A stretch of 64,000 bases of DNA from an uncultured bacterium (GCA_949840775.1 CATKXO010000004.1:40826-104825); one strand, 5' to 3'. Shown: positions 14,886 through 25,823, counted from the first letter of the stretch. Notes: generated from the sequence alone by a model not told the origin. Numbers and translations: made by a program.

Positions 14886-17800
14886 ACGCAGCCGAGCAAG
14901 CCCTCCGGAATCGTCTGGAGACAGCCGATTTTCAGTGCAGCTTTCTGGTGGAGGCCGGGGCCGGGGCCGGGAAATCCCACACCATCTGCCAGCGCATTCT
15001 CCACCAGCTCCAGGGAGGTCGGGCTCCCGAAACCATCGCCGCCATCACTTTTACGGAGAAGGCCGCTCTAGAGCTCCAGGAGAAGCTGGACAGGCAGGCC
15101 CTGGACTACGACAAAAATCATGGAACCAGCCTGGCGGCGCTGACGGCCAAGGTCCACATCTCCACCATCCACAGCTTCTGCCAGACGGCCCTGGGACTGT
15201 TCCCTCTGGAGACCGGGGGAGAGCTCCAGGTCCTCCCGGACGAGAGCGGCCGGGCGCGGGACTTCTTCCGGGCCTGGACCGCCCGGGACGAGAGCGGGGC
15301 CGTGTCCGTCTTCGAGGTTTTCGGCGGCTCTGTCCGGAGCCTGGAGGACACCTTCCTTGCAATGGCGGCGGAGGGCCATGTGCCCGCCCTCCCCAGTGCG
15401 GCGGAGGTTCAGGCCCGTCAGTCGGCGCTGGACCGCTTGACGGACAGGGCGCACAAGGAACTGCAAAAGCACCTGCTGCCCCACAGCGGTCTTTTTGCCG
15501 CCCTGACAGAGGAACTGCGTCAAGCGGCGCAGGCCGCATCCCTCACGCCGGAGCTGTCCGCCGCCCTGCGGCGGATTTTGAAAGCGGCCTGGAAAAAACC
15601 GTCCTCCCGGCCCAAACGGCTGAGGACCCTCTTTTTTGCCGGGGATTCCTCCGTCAGCGCTTGGCTGGAAGAATATATCGAGGCCAGCAAAAAGTCCAGT
15701 CAAAAGACGGACCCCAAGCGTTTGGGGAAGGTTCCGCCCATCTTCGCCGCCGTGGACGCCTTCCAGGCCGGGCTGGACAAGGCCAATCCCGACCGGTCTC
15801 TGGTTGAGGAGATTGTCCAGGCGGAGATGCCGCTGGGCTACGACCTGGCGCTGAACATCCTGGCCCCCGCCCTGGAGGCGTATGTTTCAGAGCGGGACCG
15901 GGCGGGCCTTGTGACCTTCTCCGGCCTGCTCACCCGGACCCGGGACCTGGTGCGGGACAACCCCGCCGCCCGGGCGCTGCTCCACCGGCGGTATCAGGTG
16001 TTCTACGTGGACGAGTTTCAGGATACCGACCCGGTTCAGGCGGAGCTGCTGTTCCTCATCACCGACCGGGGCGGGACAGAGACGGACTGGAGGCGCTGCC
16101 ATCCCACGCCGGGGAGCCTCTTTCTGGTGGGGGACCCAAAGCAGGCTATCTACCGCTTCCGGGGGGCGGACCTGGGCGTGTACAAGCAGGTCAAGGACCT
16201 GTTTACCAACCCTCAGTCTCCCGTCGGGGAGGTGGTGTACCTCCGGGCCAACTTCCGCAGCGCCCACGAGATATGCTCCTTCGTGGATCAGGTCTTCGCT
16301 CCCAGAGATGAAGACGGGAGCATCCTCTCCCTTGCGGAGCAGGCAAAGAACCGGAACAGCAGGGCGGTGACCGGGTTTTTGGACGACGGGGCCTATCAGG
16401 CCCCATATGTCCCCATGGAGGCCCAGCGGAAGAGCCAGGGGGCCGTATTCTCCTACCCTGCCCGGCTTTCGGGGAACGGTCCGGACGACGCGGACCGGGT
16501 GGCCCGGTTCATCCGGCACTCCACAGCGGGGGGATTTGCCCTCCCGGACCGGGATGGAAACCCCGTTCCTGTCCGGTACGGGGATTTCCTGATCCTCACC
16601 TGGAGGAAGAGCTCCGCCGGGCGGTATCTGGACGCCCTGTCCCGGCTGGGCGTCCCCGTGTCCTTCGGCGGCAGCCGGTCTCGGGCGGGGAACTGCCAAA
16701 TGAAGCGGCTGACGGCGTGGCTGCAATGGCTGTTGGAGCCGGGGGACGAGATTGCCCTGCTGTCGGCACTGCGGGACTGCTTTGGCCTTGAGGACTTTGA
16801 ATCCGTCCGGCAGCTGGAGGCCGCGTCGCAGTGCTCCCTGACGGTGCTGGCGAGCTGGAAGGAGAAACGGGACAAGGTGACCAGTCCCGCGCTGAAGCCC
16901 CTTCTGGACGCCCTGGCGGACATGAACGCCGTTCTGACGGACTGCCTCGCCCTGCCCCCCATGGCCTTTTTGGAGAAGCTGGCAGAGGAGCGGCTGTTCC
17001 GGGAAGGGGATGCCTCTGACCTCCGGGAGCGCGCGCAGCAGTACGGCGACATGCGTCTGTTTTTCAGCCAGCTCCGTCAGTACCCGGCGGGGGATTTTCC
17101 CGCCCTGGCCCAGGCCGCTCTGACCCTGTGCCAGGACCCTCTGGAGCGGGAGCTGCCCCTCGCCCCGCTGCCGGACGCCGTACGGGTGATGAACCTCCAC
17201 AAGGCCAAGGGCCTGGAGGGGAAGATCGTCATTCTGACTGCGGATACCCGGGCAAGCCTGCCGCCCCAAAAGGCCCTGGGCGTCTATCCCGTCGTCCGGA
17301 GCAACAGTTTTGGGACCGGCACCCTGCTTTACGCCCCCGAGGATTGGAGCAAAAAGGCGGGGCAGGAGGAGGCATGTCTGGCAGCGGAGCGGGTACGGCT
17401 TGACTATGTGGCCGCCACCCGGGCGGAGCAGCTGCTGCTGATTGCCGGGGATCAGGCTGGCAGGAATGACAAAGCCTGCTGGCAGGCTATGGCGGACAAG
17501 GCCCCTTCCGTCTCCGCCCAAGACCCGCAGTGGAGAGACTTTTTTGCGCCCCTGTTGGACTCCAACGGGACAGCTCCGCCGGTGCCCGCTCCCACTGCGG
17601 GCTCTGCGCCTCAGGACCTGACGGCCAGCCGGGAGAGCCGAATCCAAACGCAGAGCGCTCCCGCCTCCCTCCATGCCAGCCCCAGCACCCTGGACAAATC
17701 CCATACCCGCCGCCCCCTGGACCCGGAGGACCCGCCGGAGGATTCCCCGGTTCCGGAGGAGGCACCGGAGGAGCTTGAAACACCGGAGCGGGAAGAAAAC

Positions 17801-18448
17801 ACCCCTCACGGAGCGGACTGGGGCACCGCCGTCCACCGGCTTCTGGAGCTGTGCGTATCCCAAGAGGCGTGGGACGAAGCAGCGGCCCGGCCCCTCGTTG
17901 CCCAGGCCCTGCGGGATACCGTCCCGCCCCTCTCCCACATGACCGGGACACAAAAAAAGCTGCTCTTTGGCAACAGCCTGCCTGAGAGCGATGAGGCGGG
18001 CGCTGAACGCCTTGCCGGGCAACTGGAAAAGGCGGTCTCCTTCTGGTTCGACGAAAATTCCCCCCTCCGCCGCCTGGCCGGAGAGGGGACCTGTTACTGT
18101 GAGCTCCCCTTCCGCCTGACGCTGTCCCGGGAGGACGAGAGCTGGCGCTTTCTCCGGGACCGGATGGACTGCCAAGAGGACTTTGGGGGGAGCATCAGCG
18201 TCTCCGGTATCCTGGACCTGGCCATCCTCACGGAGGAGGGCTGGCACATCGTGGACTACAAGACCGACCGGCTCCGCCCCGGGGAGGAGGTTGCGGCCTA
18301 CTGCCGCCGCCTGGCCGGGGAGTACGAGGCCCAGTTGAACGCCTATATCCGGATTCTCTCCAAGCTGTCCGGGAAGACGGTCCTGGACGCCCGGCTGTGC
18401 GCCATCCCCCTGGGGGGCGAGTGGATTCCGGTTTCTAAGAGCCTGTAG
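14882..18448 (+). CDS. addA: ATP-dependent helicase/nuclease subunit A
   Basis: Motor and second nuclease of AddAB. The 1188-residue SF1A helicase has Walker A EAGAGAGKSHT, motif Ia ITFTEKAALEL, motif II YVDEFQDTDPVQ, motif III LVGDPKQAIYRFRGAD, motif V VMNLHKAKGLEG and motif VI LDYVAATRAEQL. The C-terminal PD-(D/E)XK nuclease shows HIVDYKTDR. A Pro/Glu-rich linker at about 900-990 separates the motor and nuclease parts. The start at 14882 overlaps the addB stop (ATGA). Confidence 0.96.
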   Translation: MNAAEQALRNRLETADFQCSFLVEAGAGAGKSHTICQRILHQLQGGRAPETIAAITFTEKAALELQEKLDRQALDYDKNHGTSLAALTAKVHISTIHSFCQTALGLFPLETGGELQVLPDESGRARDFFRAWTARDESGAVSVFEVFGGSVRSLEDTFLAMAAEGHVPALPSAAEVQARQSALDRLTDRAHKELQKHLLPHSGLFAALTEELRQAAQAASLTPELSAALRRILKAAWKKPSSRPKRLRTLFFAGDSSVSAWLEEYIEASKKSSQKTDPKRLGKVPPIFAAVDAFQAGLDKANPDRSLVEEIVQAEMPLGYDLALNILAPALEAYVSERDRAGLVTFSGLLTRTRDLVRDNPAARALLHRRYQVFYVDEFQDTDPVQAELLFLITDRGGTETDWRRCHPTPGSLFLVGDPKQAIYRFRGADLGVYKQVKDLFTNPQSPVGEVVYLRANFRSAHEICSFVDQVFAPRDEDGSILSLAEQAKNRNSRAVTGFLDDGAYQAPYVPMEAQRKSQGAVFSYPARLSGNGPDDADRVARFIRHSTAGGFALPDRDGNPVPVRYGDFLILTWRKSSAGRYLDALSRLGVPVSFGGSRSRAGNCQMKRLTAWLQWLLEPGDEIALLSALRDCFGLEDFESVRQLEAASQCSLTVLASWKEKRDKVTSPALKPLLDALADMNAVLTDCLALPPMAFLEKLAEERLFREGDASDLRERAQQYGDMRLFFSQLRQYPAGDFPALAQAALTLCQDPLERELPLAPLPDAVRVMNLHKAKGLEGKIVILTADTRASLPPQKALGVYPVVRSNSFGTGTLLYAPEDWSKKAGQEEACLAAERVRLDYVAATRAEQLLLIAGDQAGRNDKACWQAMADKAPSVSAQDPQWRDFFAPLLDSNGTAPPVPAPTAGSAPQDLTASRESRIQTQSAPASLHASPSTLDKSHTRRPLDPEDPPEDSPVPEEAPEELETPEREENTPHGADWGTAVHRLLELCVSQEAWDEAAARPLVAQALRDTVPPLSHMTGTQKKLLFGNSLPESDEAGAERLAGQLEKAVSFWFDENSPLRRLAGEGTCYCELPFRLTLSREDESWRFLRDRMDCQEDFGGSISVSGILDLAILTEEGWHIVDYKTDRLRPGEEVAAYCRRLAGEYEAQLNAYIRILSKLSGKTVLDARLCAIPLGGEWIPVSKSL

Positions 18449-18488
18449 CGGTTCAAAAACCCGGCAGAGGGCGCTGAAAGGGCCTGTA

Positions 18489-18531
18489 AACAAACGGACC
18501 GCCGCCTGAAATGGGCAGCGGTCCGTTTGTT
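18489..18531. terminator. Bidirectional terminator between addA and toxin gene
   Basis: Perfect 14-bp stem AACAAACGGACCGC / GCGGTCCGTTTGTT between convergent genes. It reaches the 3' end of the YafQ-like gene. Confidence 0.75.
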
Positions 18532-18808
18532 AGAACAGGTCACTGTGAGAGCCGGTACGAATCAGCTTTAAAATCAATGTCTCTTCCATGATTTTGTAGA
18601 CAAGCAGCCAGTCCGGTTGAATGTGACACTCCCACATCCCTTTGTAGTTCCTCGAATTTTCCAGCGGATGATTACGATATATTTTGGGCAGAGGCTTTTG
18701 ACTGCACAGGAGCAGGATTACTTTTTCCAATTTTTTAGGATCGAAGCCCCGCTTGACAGCCAGCTTATAATCTTTTTTAAACTGTCCAGTAAATTCGGGC
18801 CTAAGCAT
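18530..18808 (-). CDS. Type II toxin, YafQ/RelE family mRNA interferase
   Basis: A 92-residue RelE/ParE superfamily protein. YafQ toxins cleave mRNA on the ribosome. Features are the N-terminal FTGQFKKDYKLAVKRG helices, the HPLENSRNYKGMWECHI strand and the characteristic C-terminal RTGSHSDLF, which supplies the catalytic His and Asp. It overlaps the antitoxin gene by 8 nt in the usual antitoxin-first order. The stop lies within the bidirectional hairpin. Confidence 0.93.
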   Translation of the reverse strand: MLRPEFTGQFKKDYKLAVKRGFDPKKLEKVILLLCSQKPLPKIYRNHPLENSRNYKGMWECHIQPDWLLVYKIMEETLILKLIRTGSHSDLF

Positions 18809-19070
18809 CCAGCGCCTCCATCAATTCGGCAACGCTGTTGAAGGGCCCATAAATGTCCTGGTCATGCTCCGCCTCGTCCATGGCTTTGTAAGTGACTTCA
18901 TTAGGTTCGTCTATCTTCAACTCAAAAGGAAGCCCCCGGTGCCGCAGCGCCTGGCGGTAAAAAATTCCTGTGGCGGTGCTCAGGTCCATTCCCAATTCTT
19001 TGAACAGGGCAGTGGCCTGTGCCTTTAGCTCGGGCTCCACCCTGAGCGTCATGTTGACCTTGTTTGCCAT
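18801..19070 (-). CDS. Type II antitoxin, RelB/DinJ family
   Basis: An 89-residue antitoxin. The N-terminal ribbon-helix-helix (MANKVNMTLRVEPELKAQA) binds DNA, and the acidic C-terminal tail (YGPFNSVAELMEALDA) would wrap the toxin. ATG at 19070 follows GAAGGGGAG; upstream in-frame residues lack coding character. The promoter at 19102-19130 lies directly upstream, allowing autorepression by the complex. Confidence 0.93.
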   Translation of the reverse strand: MANKVNMTLRVEPELKAQATALFKELGMDLSTATGIFYRQALRHRGLPFELKIDEPNEVTYKAMDEAEHDQDIYGPFNSVAELMEALDA

Positions 19071-19101
19071 TAAGATACTCCCCTTCATCGTTTGTGCCTC
19101 T

Positions 19102-19130
19102 ATTATATGCAAAATTGCTTTGCTTTGCAA
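19102..19130 (-). promoter_or_regulatory. Promoter of toxin-antitoxin operon
   Basis: TTGCAA-N17-TATAAT on the minus strand. TTTTGCA and TTGCAAA repeats within and around the spacer are candidate RHH operator half-sites. Confidence 0.75.
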
Positions 19131-19202
19131 GTGTTTTGCACATATAAATTTTGACGGTAGGATTGCCCGGTGGAATGAACTGGAAAAAACGATAAAAAGG
19201 CA

Positions 19203-19235
19203 GCCGCACTCTGCGGTCAAATGATAGAGTGCGGC
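19203..19235 (-). terminator. Terminator of 132-residue protein gene
   Basis: GCCGCACTCT / AGAGTGCGGC stem, followed on the minus strand by TGCCTTTTTA. Confidence 0.8.
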
Positions 19236-19243
19236 GATATCTA

Positions 19244-19642
19244 TCAGGAATAGACGTAATTGTCAATCACTTTCTTGATATTACCTGGAAGCTTTTTCTG
19301 TTTATAGATACCATAGCCCGATGTAAGAGCAAGAGGCCATAAAATAAACATTGCTGTTGCCATAATCGCTGCTTTATCACCCCATTTTGCTTCGCCGAGT
19401 TCAACTGTTACAGAATTTCCGTTTTCTATAAAACGAACTGTCAAGGCTTTATCCATGCCGATAAATTGCTTAATGCCACCATTTTTTGCTCTGGCTTGAA
19501 TAGCGGTCATATTTGCAGAACCGCCGCTAATGGTTTGAGTTTCCATATTTTCAACAACAGAAAGGTATTGGCGGGTAGCATCCATCATGCCTTGCACTGA
19601 TTTTCCAACAGGTAGTGTATACATAAACTGTTGATTTGCCAT
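19244..19642 (-). CDS. Hypothetical protein with C-terminal hydrophobic segment
   Basis: A 132-residue protein. A small alpha/beta N-terminal domain (MYTLPVGKSVQGMMDATRQY) is followed by ARAKNGGIKQFIGMDKALTV, a basic-aromatic strand region. One TM helix lies at about residues 92-112, with the tail KQKKLPGNIKKVIDNYVYS facing the cytosol. The gene has its own terminator and a GAGAACG-type Shine-Dalgarno. It is AT-richer than the surroundings. I do not recognise the family; the layout suggests a tail-anchored protein. Confidence 0.65.
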   Translation of the reverse strand: MANQQFMYTLPVGKSVQGMMDATRQYLSVVENMETQTISGGSANMTAIQARAKNGGIKQFIGMDKALTVRFIENGNSVTVELGEAKWGDKAAIMATAMFILWPLALTSGYGIYKQKKLPGNIKKVIDNYVYS

Positions 19643-19741
19643 TTCGTTCTCTCCTTTTGGTTATGATTTGAGTGTTTTTCATTTATGAGTCGAATTTGGA
19701 GATCATTTAGGTGTACTGCCCCCTTTTATTTGTTTTCCCTA

Positions 19742-20010
19742 GTCCCCAGGGGTAAGAATACCCCTGGGAGCTGGGCAAAACAAAAACACTGCGCAGTTAA
19801 GCCTGCACAGTGTGAGAAGCATATTCCACCTAACAAAAAATGGCAGGAACAAATACGCCAAAGGCACTCTTGCCAACAAGAGTGAAATGTCGTATAATAT
19901 CCCATGCGGAAGCGGTTTGAGGCCGTTGTATAGGTGGTGTTCGCACCTGTGCAGGCTTGCGGGTGCGCCAACACCCGTAAGCCGCCGCATTTTTGTTTTC
20001 CTGTCGATTA
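19742..20010 (+). ncRNA. Candidate structured non-coding RNA
   Basis: There is no credible ORF here, but the structure is dense. CCCAGGGGTA-agaa-TACCCCTGGG lies at about 19745-19768. A promoter TTGCCA-N17-TATAAT is at 19870-19898. From about 19903 an ATGCGG...CCGCAT pair encloses a hairpin AGGTG-gtgttcg-CACCT and a long stem GGCTTGCGGGTG / CACCCGTAAGCC, ending in TTTTTGTTTT. The transcript would be about 100 nt. The SRP RNA signature GGAAGCAGCC is absent. Class unknown. Confidence 0.45.
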
Positions 20011-20090
20011 TATCACGGGATTTGCAGTAGTGCAAGAGAAACGGCGAAAAAATACAGGCTGGAAGGGGAAGTCCTTCCAGCCTGACGCTG

Positions 20091-20363
20091 TTAATGCAAG
20101 AAAAACCACGCCAAAACCGCAACTGCGGCCAGCCCCAGGATGATCCAGGGCGCGGCGCTTTTTTTCTTCTCCTGGGGGGCGCTGCGGGTGACGTAAAAGC
20201 TCATATCTTCCTTTCGCTTGTCGGTCTGCTGAGGGGCGGTGTCCTTCTGCTTCTCCAGGTCCTGAATCAGGCGGAGATGCGGGTCCAGGGTGGCGCCGCA
20301 GTAGGTGCAGAAGGTGCGCGCGTCCTCGTTCATGCGCAGGCATTCGGGGCAGCGTTTTGACAT
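20091..20363 (-). CDS. Zinc-ribbon membrane protein
   Basis: A 90-residue protein. The N-terminal zinc ribbon (CPECLRMNEDARTFCTYCG, residues 5-23) is followed by a charged linker and a C-terminal TM helix (WIILGLAAVAVLAWFFLH). The ATG at 20363 follows AAAAGGAGTG; earlier in-frame codons overlap the upstream gene and are rejected. It follows the M19 dipeptidase gene by 32 bp and is probably cotranscribed. Function unknown. Confidence 0.8.
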   Translation of the reverse strand: MSKRCPECLRMNEDARTFCTYCGATLDPHLRLIQDLEKQKDTAPQQTDKRKEDMSFYVTRSAPQEKKKSAAPWIILGLAAVAVLAWFFLH

Positions 20364-20395
20364 GATTACACTCCTTTTCCGCAAGATGATATCGC

Positions 20396-21415
20396 TCAAA
20401 TGAGCTGCTTCCTGAAAAATTCCAGGGCGTTTTTCCATAGAATGCCCTCTGCCAGCGCAGGGGAGAGCCCCCGGCCCAGGAAGTACCGGTACAGCCCGGC
20501 GAATTTTTCGGGGCAGTCCAGGCCGGGGGGAACGTCGGTGCCGTCAGCGTCGGAGCCCAGGGCCAGGCAGTGCTCCGCCCCCAGCTCCAGAAAGCGCTCC
20601 ACATGGCGCCACAGGTCGTCCAGGACGGCGGGGCGGTCCCCGGTGCGGAGGAAGTCCTGGGAGTAGTTCAGCCCGATGAGGCAGTCCCGGCGGACCATCT
20701 CGGTGATTTGCCCGTCGGTGAGGTTGCGCCGGTGCCCGCAGACAGACCGGGCGTTGGAGTGGCTGGCCGCGAAGGGCTTTTGGGCCACGGACAGGAAGCC
20801 GTCAAAGCCCCGGTCGTTGAGGTGTGATATGTCAGCGATAATCCCCGCCCGCTCCAGCTCCCGGACGGCCTCCCGCCCGAAGGGGGACAGGCCATGGTCC
20901 GTCACGTTCCCGGAACCCAGCTCATTTTCCCCGTTCCAGGTGAGGGTCATCATCCGCACGCCGTCTTGGGCCAGGGTCTCCACCCGGTCCAGCCGGCCCG
21001 CCAGGGCGGAGCCGTTCTCCACCGTGAGGATGGCGGCGGTCTTGCCCATGGCCCAGGCGGATTCGATGTCCCCGGCGGTGCGGCAGGGGAGGACTTTTTC
21101 AGACAGCGCCTCCATCTGCCGGCGGAAATTGCGCTGATGGAGGTCGTAGTAGGCCACGGCCTCCTCCTGCGTCAGGCCGTCGGGGACGAAGATGGCGCAG
21201 CACTGGCACCAGCGGACCTCCTCCGGGAGGGCGGACAGGGAGAAGTGCCGGCCGGGGAGGTCCAGGGTGTTGGTGCTTTGTATCTGCTCTGCCAGAGCAG
21301 CAGCGGCCTCTCCCCGCCGGGCGGGGTCGTGGAGGGCCTCCATCAGCGTTCGGGTGTCGGGCGTCAGGGCGGCGAGGGTGTCGCAGTGCAGGTCAATCAG
21401 GGCGTAGGGATACAT
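20396..21415 (-). CDS. Membrane dipeptidase, peptidase M19 family
   Basis: A 339-residue zinc dipeptidase related to renal dipeptidase. The metal-binding motifs are in order: IDLHCDT (HxD), LTVENG (bridging Glu), ISHLND (His), ASHSNARS (His) and LGSDADG (Asp). Family members hydrolyse dipeptides with broad, often D-residue-tolerant, specificity. No signal peptide is visible, so it is probably cytosolic. The start follows GAAAGGAG. Confidence 0.93.
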   Translation of the reverse strand: MYPYALIDLHCDTLAALTPDTRTLMEALHDPARRGEAAAALAEQIQSTNTLDLPGRHFSLSALPEEVRWCQCCAIFVPDGLTQEEAVAYYDLHQRNFRRQMEALSEKVLPCRTAGDIESAWAMGKTAAILTVENGSALAGRLDRVETLAQDGVRMMTLTWNGENELGSGNVTDHGLSPFGREAVRELERAGIIADISHLNDRGFDGFLSVAQKPFAASHSNARSVCGHRRNLTDGQITEMVRRDCLIGLNYSQDFLRTGDRPAVLDDLWRHVERFLELGAEHCLALGSDADGTDVPPGLDCPEKFAGLYRYFLGRGLSPALAEGILWKNALEFFRKQLI

Positions 21416-21451
21416 AGGAGAGCTCCTTTCAAAAACGGACTGTAGCCAAGC

Positions 21452-22456
21452 TTATGTGGGTTTGCTGTGTTCCAGACCATACTGGAAAAAGCACATGTCG
21501 AGCAGCTTCATGGGAGGGTATTTTATCCCCTGGCCGGAGCACTTGGCCCGCAGAGGCTCCAGCCGCTCCCACTGGACCGCATAAAACCGGCCCAGCTGCC
21601 GCAGAGACTGACTGCCGAATGTGGGGGAGGCGGCCCTGGTTTCACGCAGCGCCCAGCGGAGATAGCGGTCGTAAGCGGGGGTGCAGCCCACCGTCCCCAG
21701 CATGATTTTGGTCAGCAGCGTGTCGGAGGGCGTTTTATGAATTGTATCCTGATAAAGCCGGCGCAGCGCGGCAGCCAGCTCCATGGCCGGCTCCGCGAAA
21801 GCTCCGTCCATCAAGTCCCGGCGGGACAGGGACCAGAGAGGGCCCCATCGCGCCTCCATCAGCAGCCGGACCGCCGGAATGTGGACCTTGTAATCCTTTT
21901 GCAGCAGAAAGGCCCCTCCCCGAAGCATTCCCCAGCTGGCCAGATACCAGGCCAAATGGAGGGACAGATAGTCCAGCGCGTCCGGTGAGCTGGCCCCCTG
22001 ATGGGCCTGAAAAGCCCCGTAACAGTGCTCCCAGGAGCGGTACCGGCTGTTAGGGTCAGACAACAGGTCCTGATGGAAATGACTGGCCGACAGCACAAGG
22101 GGCAGCATATCCACGGTTTCCGCCAGGGCGGCGTGGGTGCGGCAGTAACGGTCATAGTCCTGCCGGTCTTTGGCTCTCTTGGCGGGCCGGGCCAAATAGT
22201 CGTCAGCCTGCTTGGGCTGATGGGAAAACACAACAGTCTGCTGTTCCAAGTCGTACTGGTCTGCGATATAGCCGGCCAGCAGCCAGCCGTAGCCCAACGA
22301 TGTCTCGGATGAGTTGCTCCAACAGGCGGGCCAGCGGTAGGCGGAGGCGGGTAAGCCGCACAGGGCTTCCAACTCCGCGAAGGTCATGGCGACCTGTTCC
22401 TGGCCGCTGTTGGCCAGGTATTGGGTCAAAGCGGAATATTTATCCCCTTTTGGCAC
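21452..22456 (-). CDS. DUF7662-like N-terminus fused to an uncharacterised helical domain
   Basis: A 334-residue protein. Residues 1-70 (KYSALTQYLANSGQEQVAM, TFAELEALCG, WPACWSNSSE, GYGWLLAGY) have the DUF7662 pattern of KY-x-L-x-x-YL, F-x-E-x-E and WW-N-x-x-x-H-x-x-x-x-W. The remaining 250 residues form an all-alpha, Trp- and His-rich domain with no family I can name. The gene lies 12 bp downstream of tex and is probably cotranscribed. Most DUF7662 proteins I know of are short, so the long C-terminal extension is unusual. Confidence 0.75.
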   Translation of the reverse strand: MPKGDKYSALTQYLANSGQEQVAMTFAELEALCGLPASAYRWPACWSNSSETSLGYGWLLAGYIADQYDLEQQTVVFSHQPKQADDYLARPAKRAKDRQDYDRYCRTHAALAETVDMLPLVLSASHFHQDLLSDPNSRYRSWEHCYGAFQAHQGASSPDALDYLSLHLAWYLASWGMLRGGAFLLQKDYKVHIPAVRLLMEARWGPLWSLSRRDLMDGAFAEPAMELAAALRRLYQDTIHKTPSDTLLTKIMLGTVGCTPAYDRYLRWALRETRAASPTFGSQSLRQLGRFYAVQWERLEPLRAKCSGQGIKYPPMKLLDMCFFQYGLEHSKPT

Positions 22457-22468
22457 CGGACCGCCCCC

Positions 22469-24616
<2,148 letters not shown>

Positions 24617-24715
24617 AGTTTGTCTCCTTGGTCGTATAGAGTCAGGGAACAGTTTACCGCAATTTTTGGAAAAAGTCCAGTTGGCTTTTTGTCAAAGCTG
24701 TGGTATGATATCTCC

Positions 24716-24870
24716 GCCCCAGGTGCCCGGATGGGAAAATCCAGGAGAATAGGGAAGAAATACACGGTCCCGCCGCTGTGAGGGGGGAGCCGGGCCTCAA
24801 GACGCCACTGGGAAACCGGGAAGGCGAGGCCGGGCGGTGAGCCTCAAGTCAGAAGACCTGCCTGGGGAAA
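24716..24870 (+). promoter_or_regulatory. Cobalamin riboswitch
   Basis: Carries the conserved B12-box elements in order: AATAGGGAAG, CCCGCCGCTGTGA, GCCACTGGG, GGGAAGGCG and AAGTCAGAAGACCTGCC. It lies 40 bp upstream of the DUF4430 gene, so binding of adenosyl- or related cobalamin should repress it and the following transporter gene. Confidence 0.95.
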
Positions 24871-24906
24871 TATACTGACGCCGCGAGAGACGGCGAGGAG
24901 GTACGT

Positions 24907-25299
24907 ATGAAAGGAAACAGAAAAACACTGCTTGCCGTGGCCGCCCTGGCGGTGGCTGCGGCCCTGATGCTGGGCATCTGGTACTTCACCAGGCCCCAGC
25001 CCCAGGAGGGAGCCAAGACGGTAGTGGTGGAGGTGGTCCACGGGGATCAGAGCACCAGGGAGTTTACATACCACACCGATTTGGAGTACCTGGGGGAGCT
25101 GCTGCTGGCCGAACAGCTGGCGGAGGGGGAGGACAGCGCCTATGGCCTGTTCATCACCGCCGTGGACGGCGAGGCCGCCCAGGACAGCCTGCACCAGTGG
25201 TGGTGCATCACCAAGGGGGGCGGCCGGGTGGACACCGGGGCGGATACCACCCCCATCAACCACGGAGACCACTTTGAGCTGACCCTGTCCACCTACTGA
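24907..25299 (+). CDS. DUF4430 domain protein, probable cobalamin-binding surface protein
   Basis: A 130-residue protein with an N-terminal signal anchor (LLAVAALAVAAALMLGIWYF) and one DUF4430 domain. The C-terminal DUF4430 fold resembles the transcobalamin C-terminal domain; the WWCITKGGGRVDTGADT loop region is typical. It directly follows the cobalamin riboswitch and precedes an ECF S component by 5 bp. I infer that it captures cobalamin or an intermediate outside the membrane. No lipobox Cys is seen, so it is more likely a membrane-anchored than a lipidated protein. Confidence 0.85.
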   Translation: MKGNRKTLLAVAALAVAAALMLGIWYFTRPQPQEGAKTVVVEVVHGDQSTREFTYHTDLEYLGELLLAEQLAEGEDSAYGLFITAVDGEAAQDSLHQWWCITKGGGRVDTGADTTPINHGDHFELTLSTY

Positions 25300-25304
25300 C
25301 GGCT

Positions 25305-25823
25305 ATGGACAGGAACAGCCTGCGGACGGCCAGCCGCCGGGTGGTGCTGTGCGCTCTGCTGGCGGCGGTGACGGTGGCGCTCCAGGTGGCTATGTCCCCC
25401 CTGCCCAACATTGAGCCGGTGTCTCTGCTGGTGCTGGTATACGCCCTGGTCTTTGGACGGGATGTGTTCTACATCATTGTTACCTTTGTCCTGCTGGAGG
25501 GGCTGGTTTTCGGCTTCCACCTGTGGTGGGTGAGCTACCTGTATGTCTGGCCCCTGTGGGGGCTGGCGGTGCTGCTCCTTGGGCGGGGCAGGGAGAACGG
25601 GCCGCTGCTGTGGGCCGCGGCCAGCGGGGCCTTCGGACTGTCCTTCGGGGCGCTGTGCGCCCTGCCCTATCTGGCGGGAGGGCCCTGGGCGGCTTTCTCC
25701 TACTGGGCGGCGGGCATCCCCTTCGACCTGCTCCACTGCGGGGGGAACTTTGTTTTGACGCTGCTTTTGATGCGGCCCCTGTGCCGGGCGCTGGAGGCGG
25801 CCCGGCACAGTATCGGGGGATAA
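25305..25823 (+). CDS. ECF transporter S component, probable cobalamin/intermediate uptake (CblT-like)
   Basis: A 172-residue integral membrane protein with about five to six TM helices. The LPNIEPVSLLVLVYALVFGR motif after TM1 is typical of ECF S components. No EcfA/EcfT genes are nearby, as expected for group II S components that share an energising module. Position under a cobalamin riboswitch supports cobalamin or precursor specificity, as for CblT. The substrate is inference. Confidence 0.85.
   Translation: MDRNSLRTASRRVVLCALLAAVTVALQVAMSPLPNIEPVSLLVLVYALVFGRDVFYIIVTFVLLEGLVFGFHLWWVSYLYVWPLWGLAVLLLGRGRENGPLLWAAASGAFGLSFGALCALPYLAGGPWAAFSYWAAGIPFDLLHCGGNFVLTLLLMRPLCRALEAARHSIGG

Noticed and set aside
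15887-18493. Very long open frame on the minus strand opposite addA
   Set aside because: High-GC antisense shadow; no motif, no Shine-Dalgarno, and addA motifs on the plus strand are unambiguous. The same applies to 26543-28138, 43555-45480 and 53262-55106.
19870-20010. SRP (4.5S) RNA
   Set aside because: Size and hairpin would fit, but the conserved GGAAGCAGCC/AGG core of helix 8 is missing.
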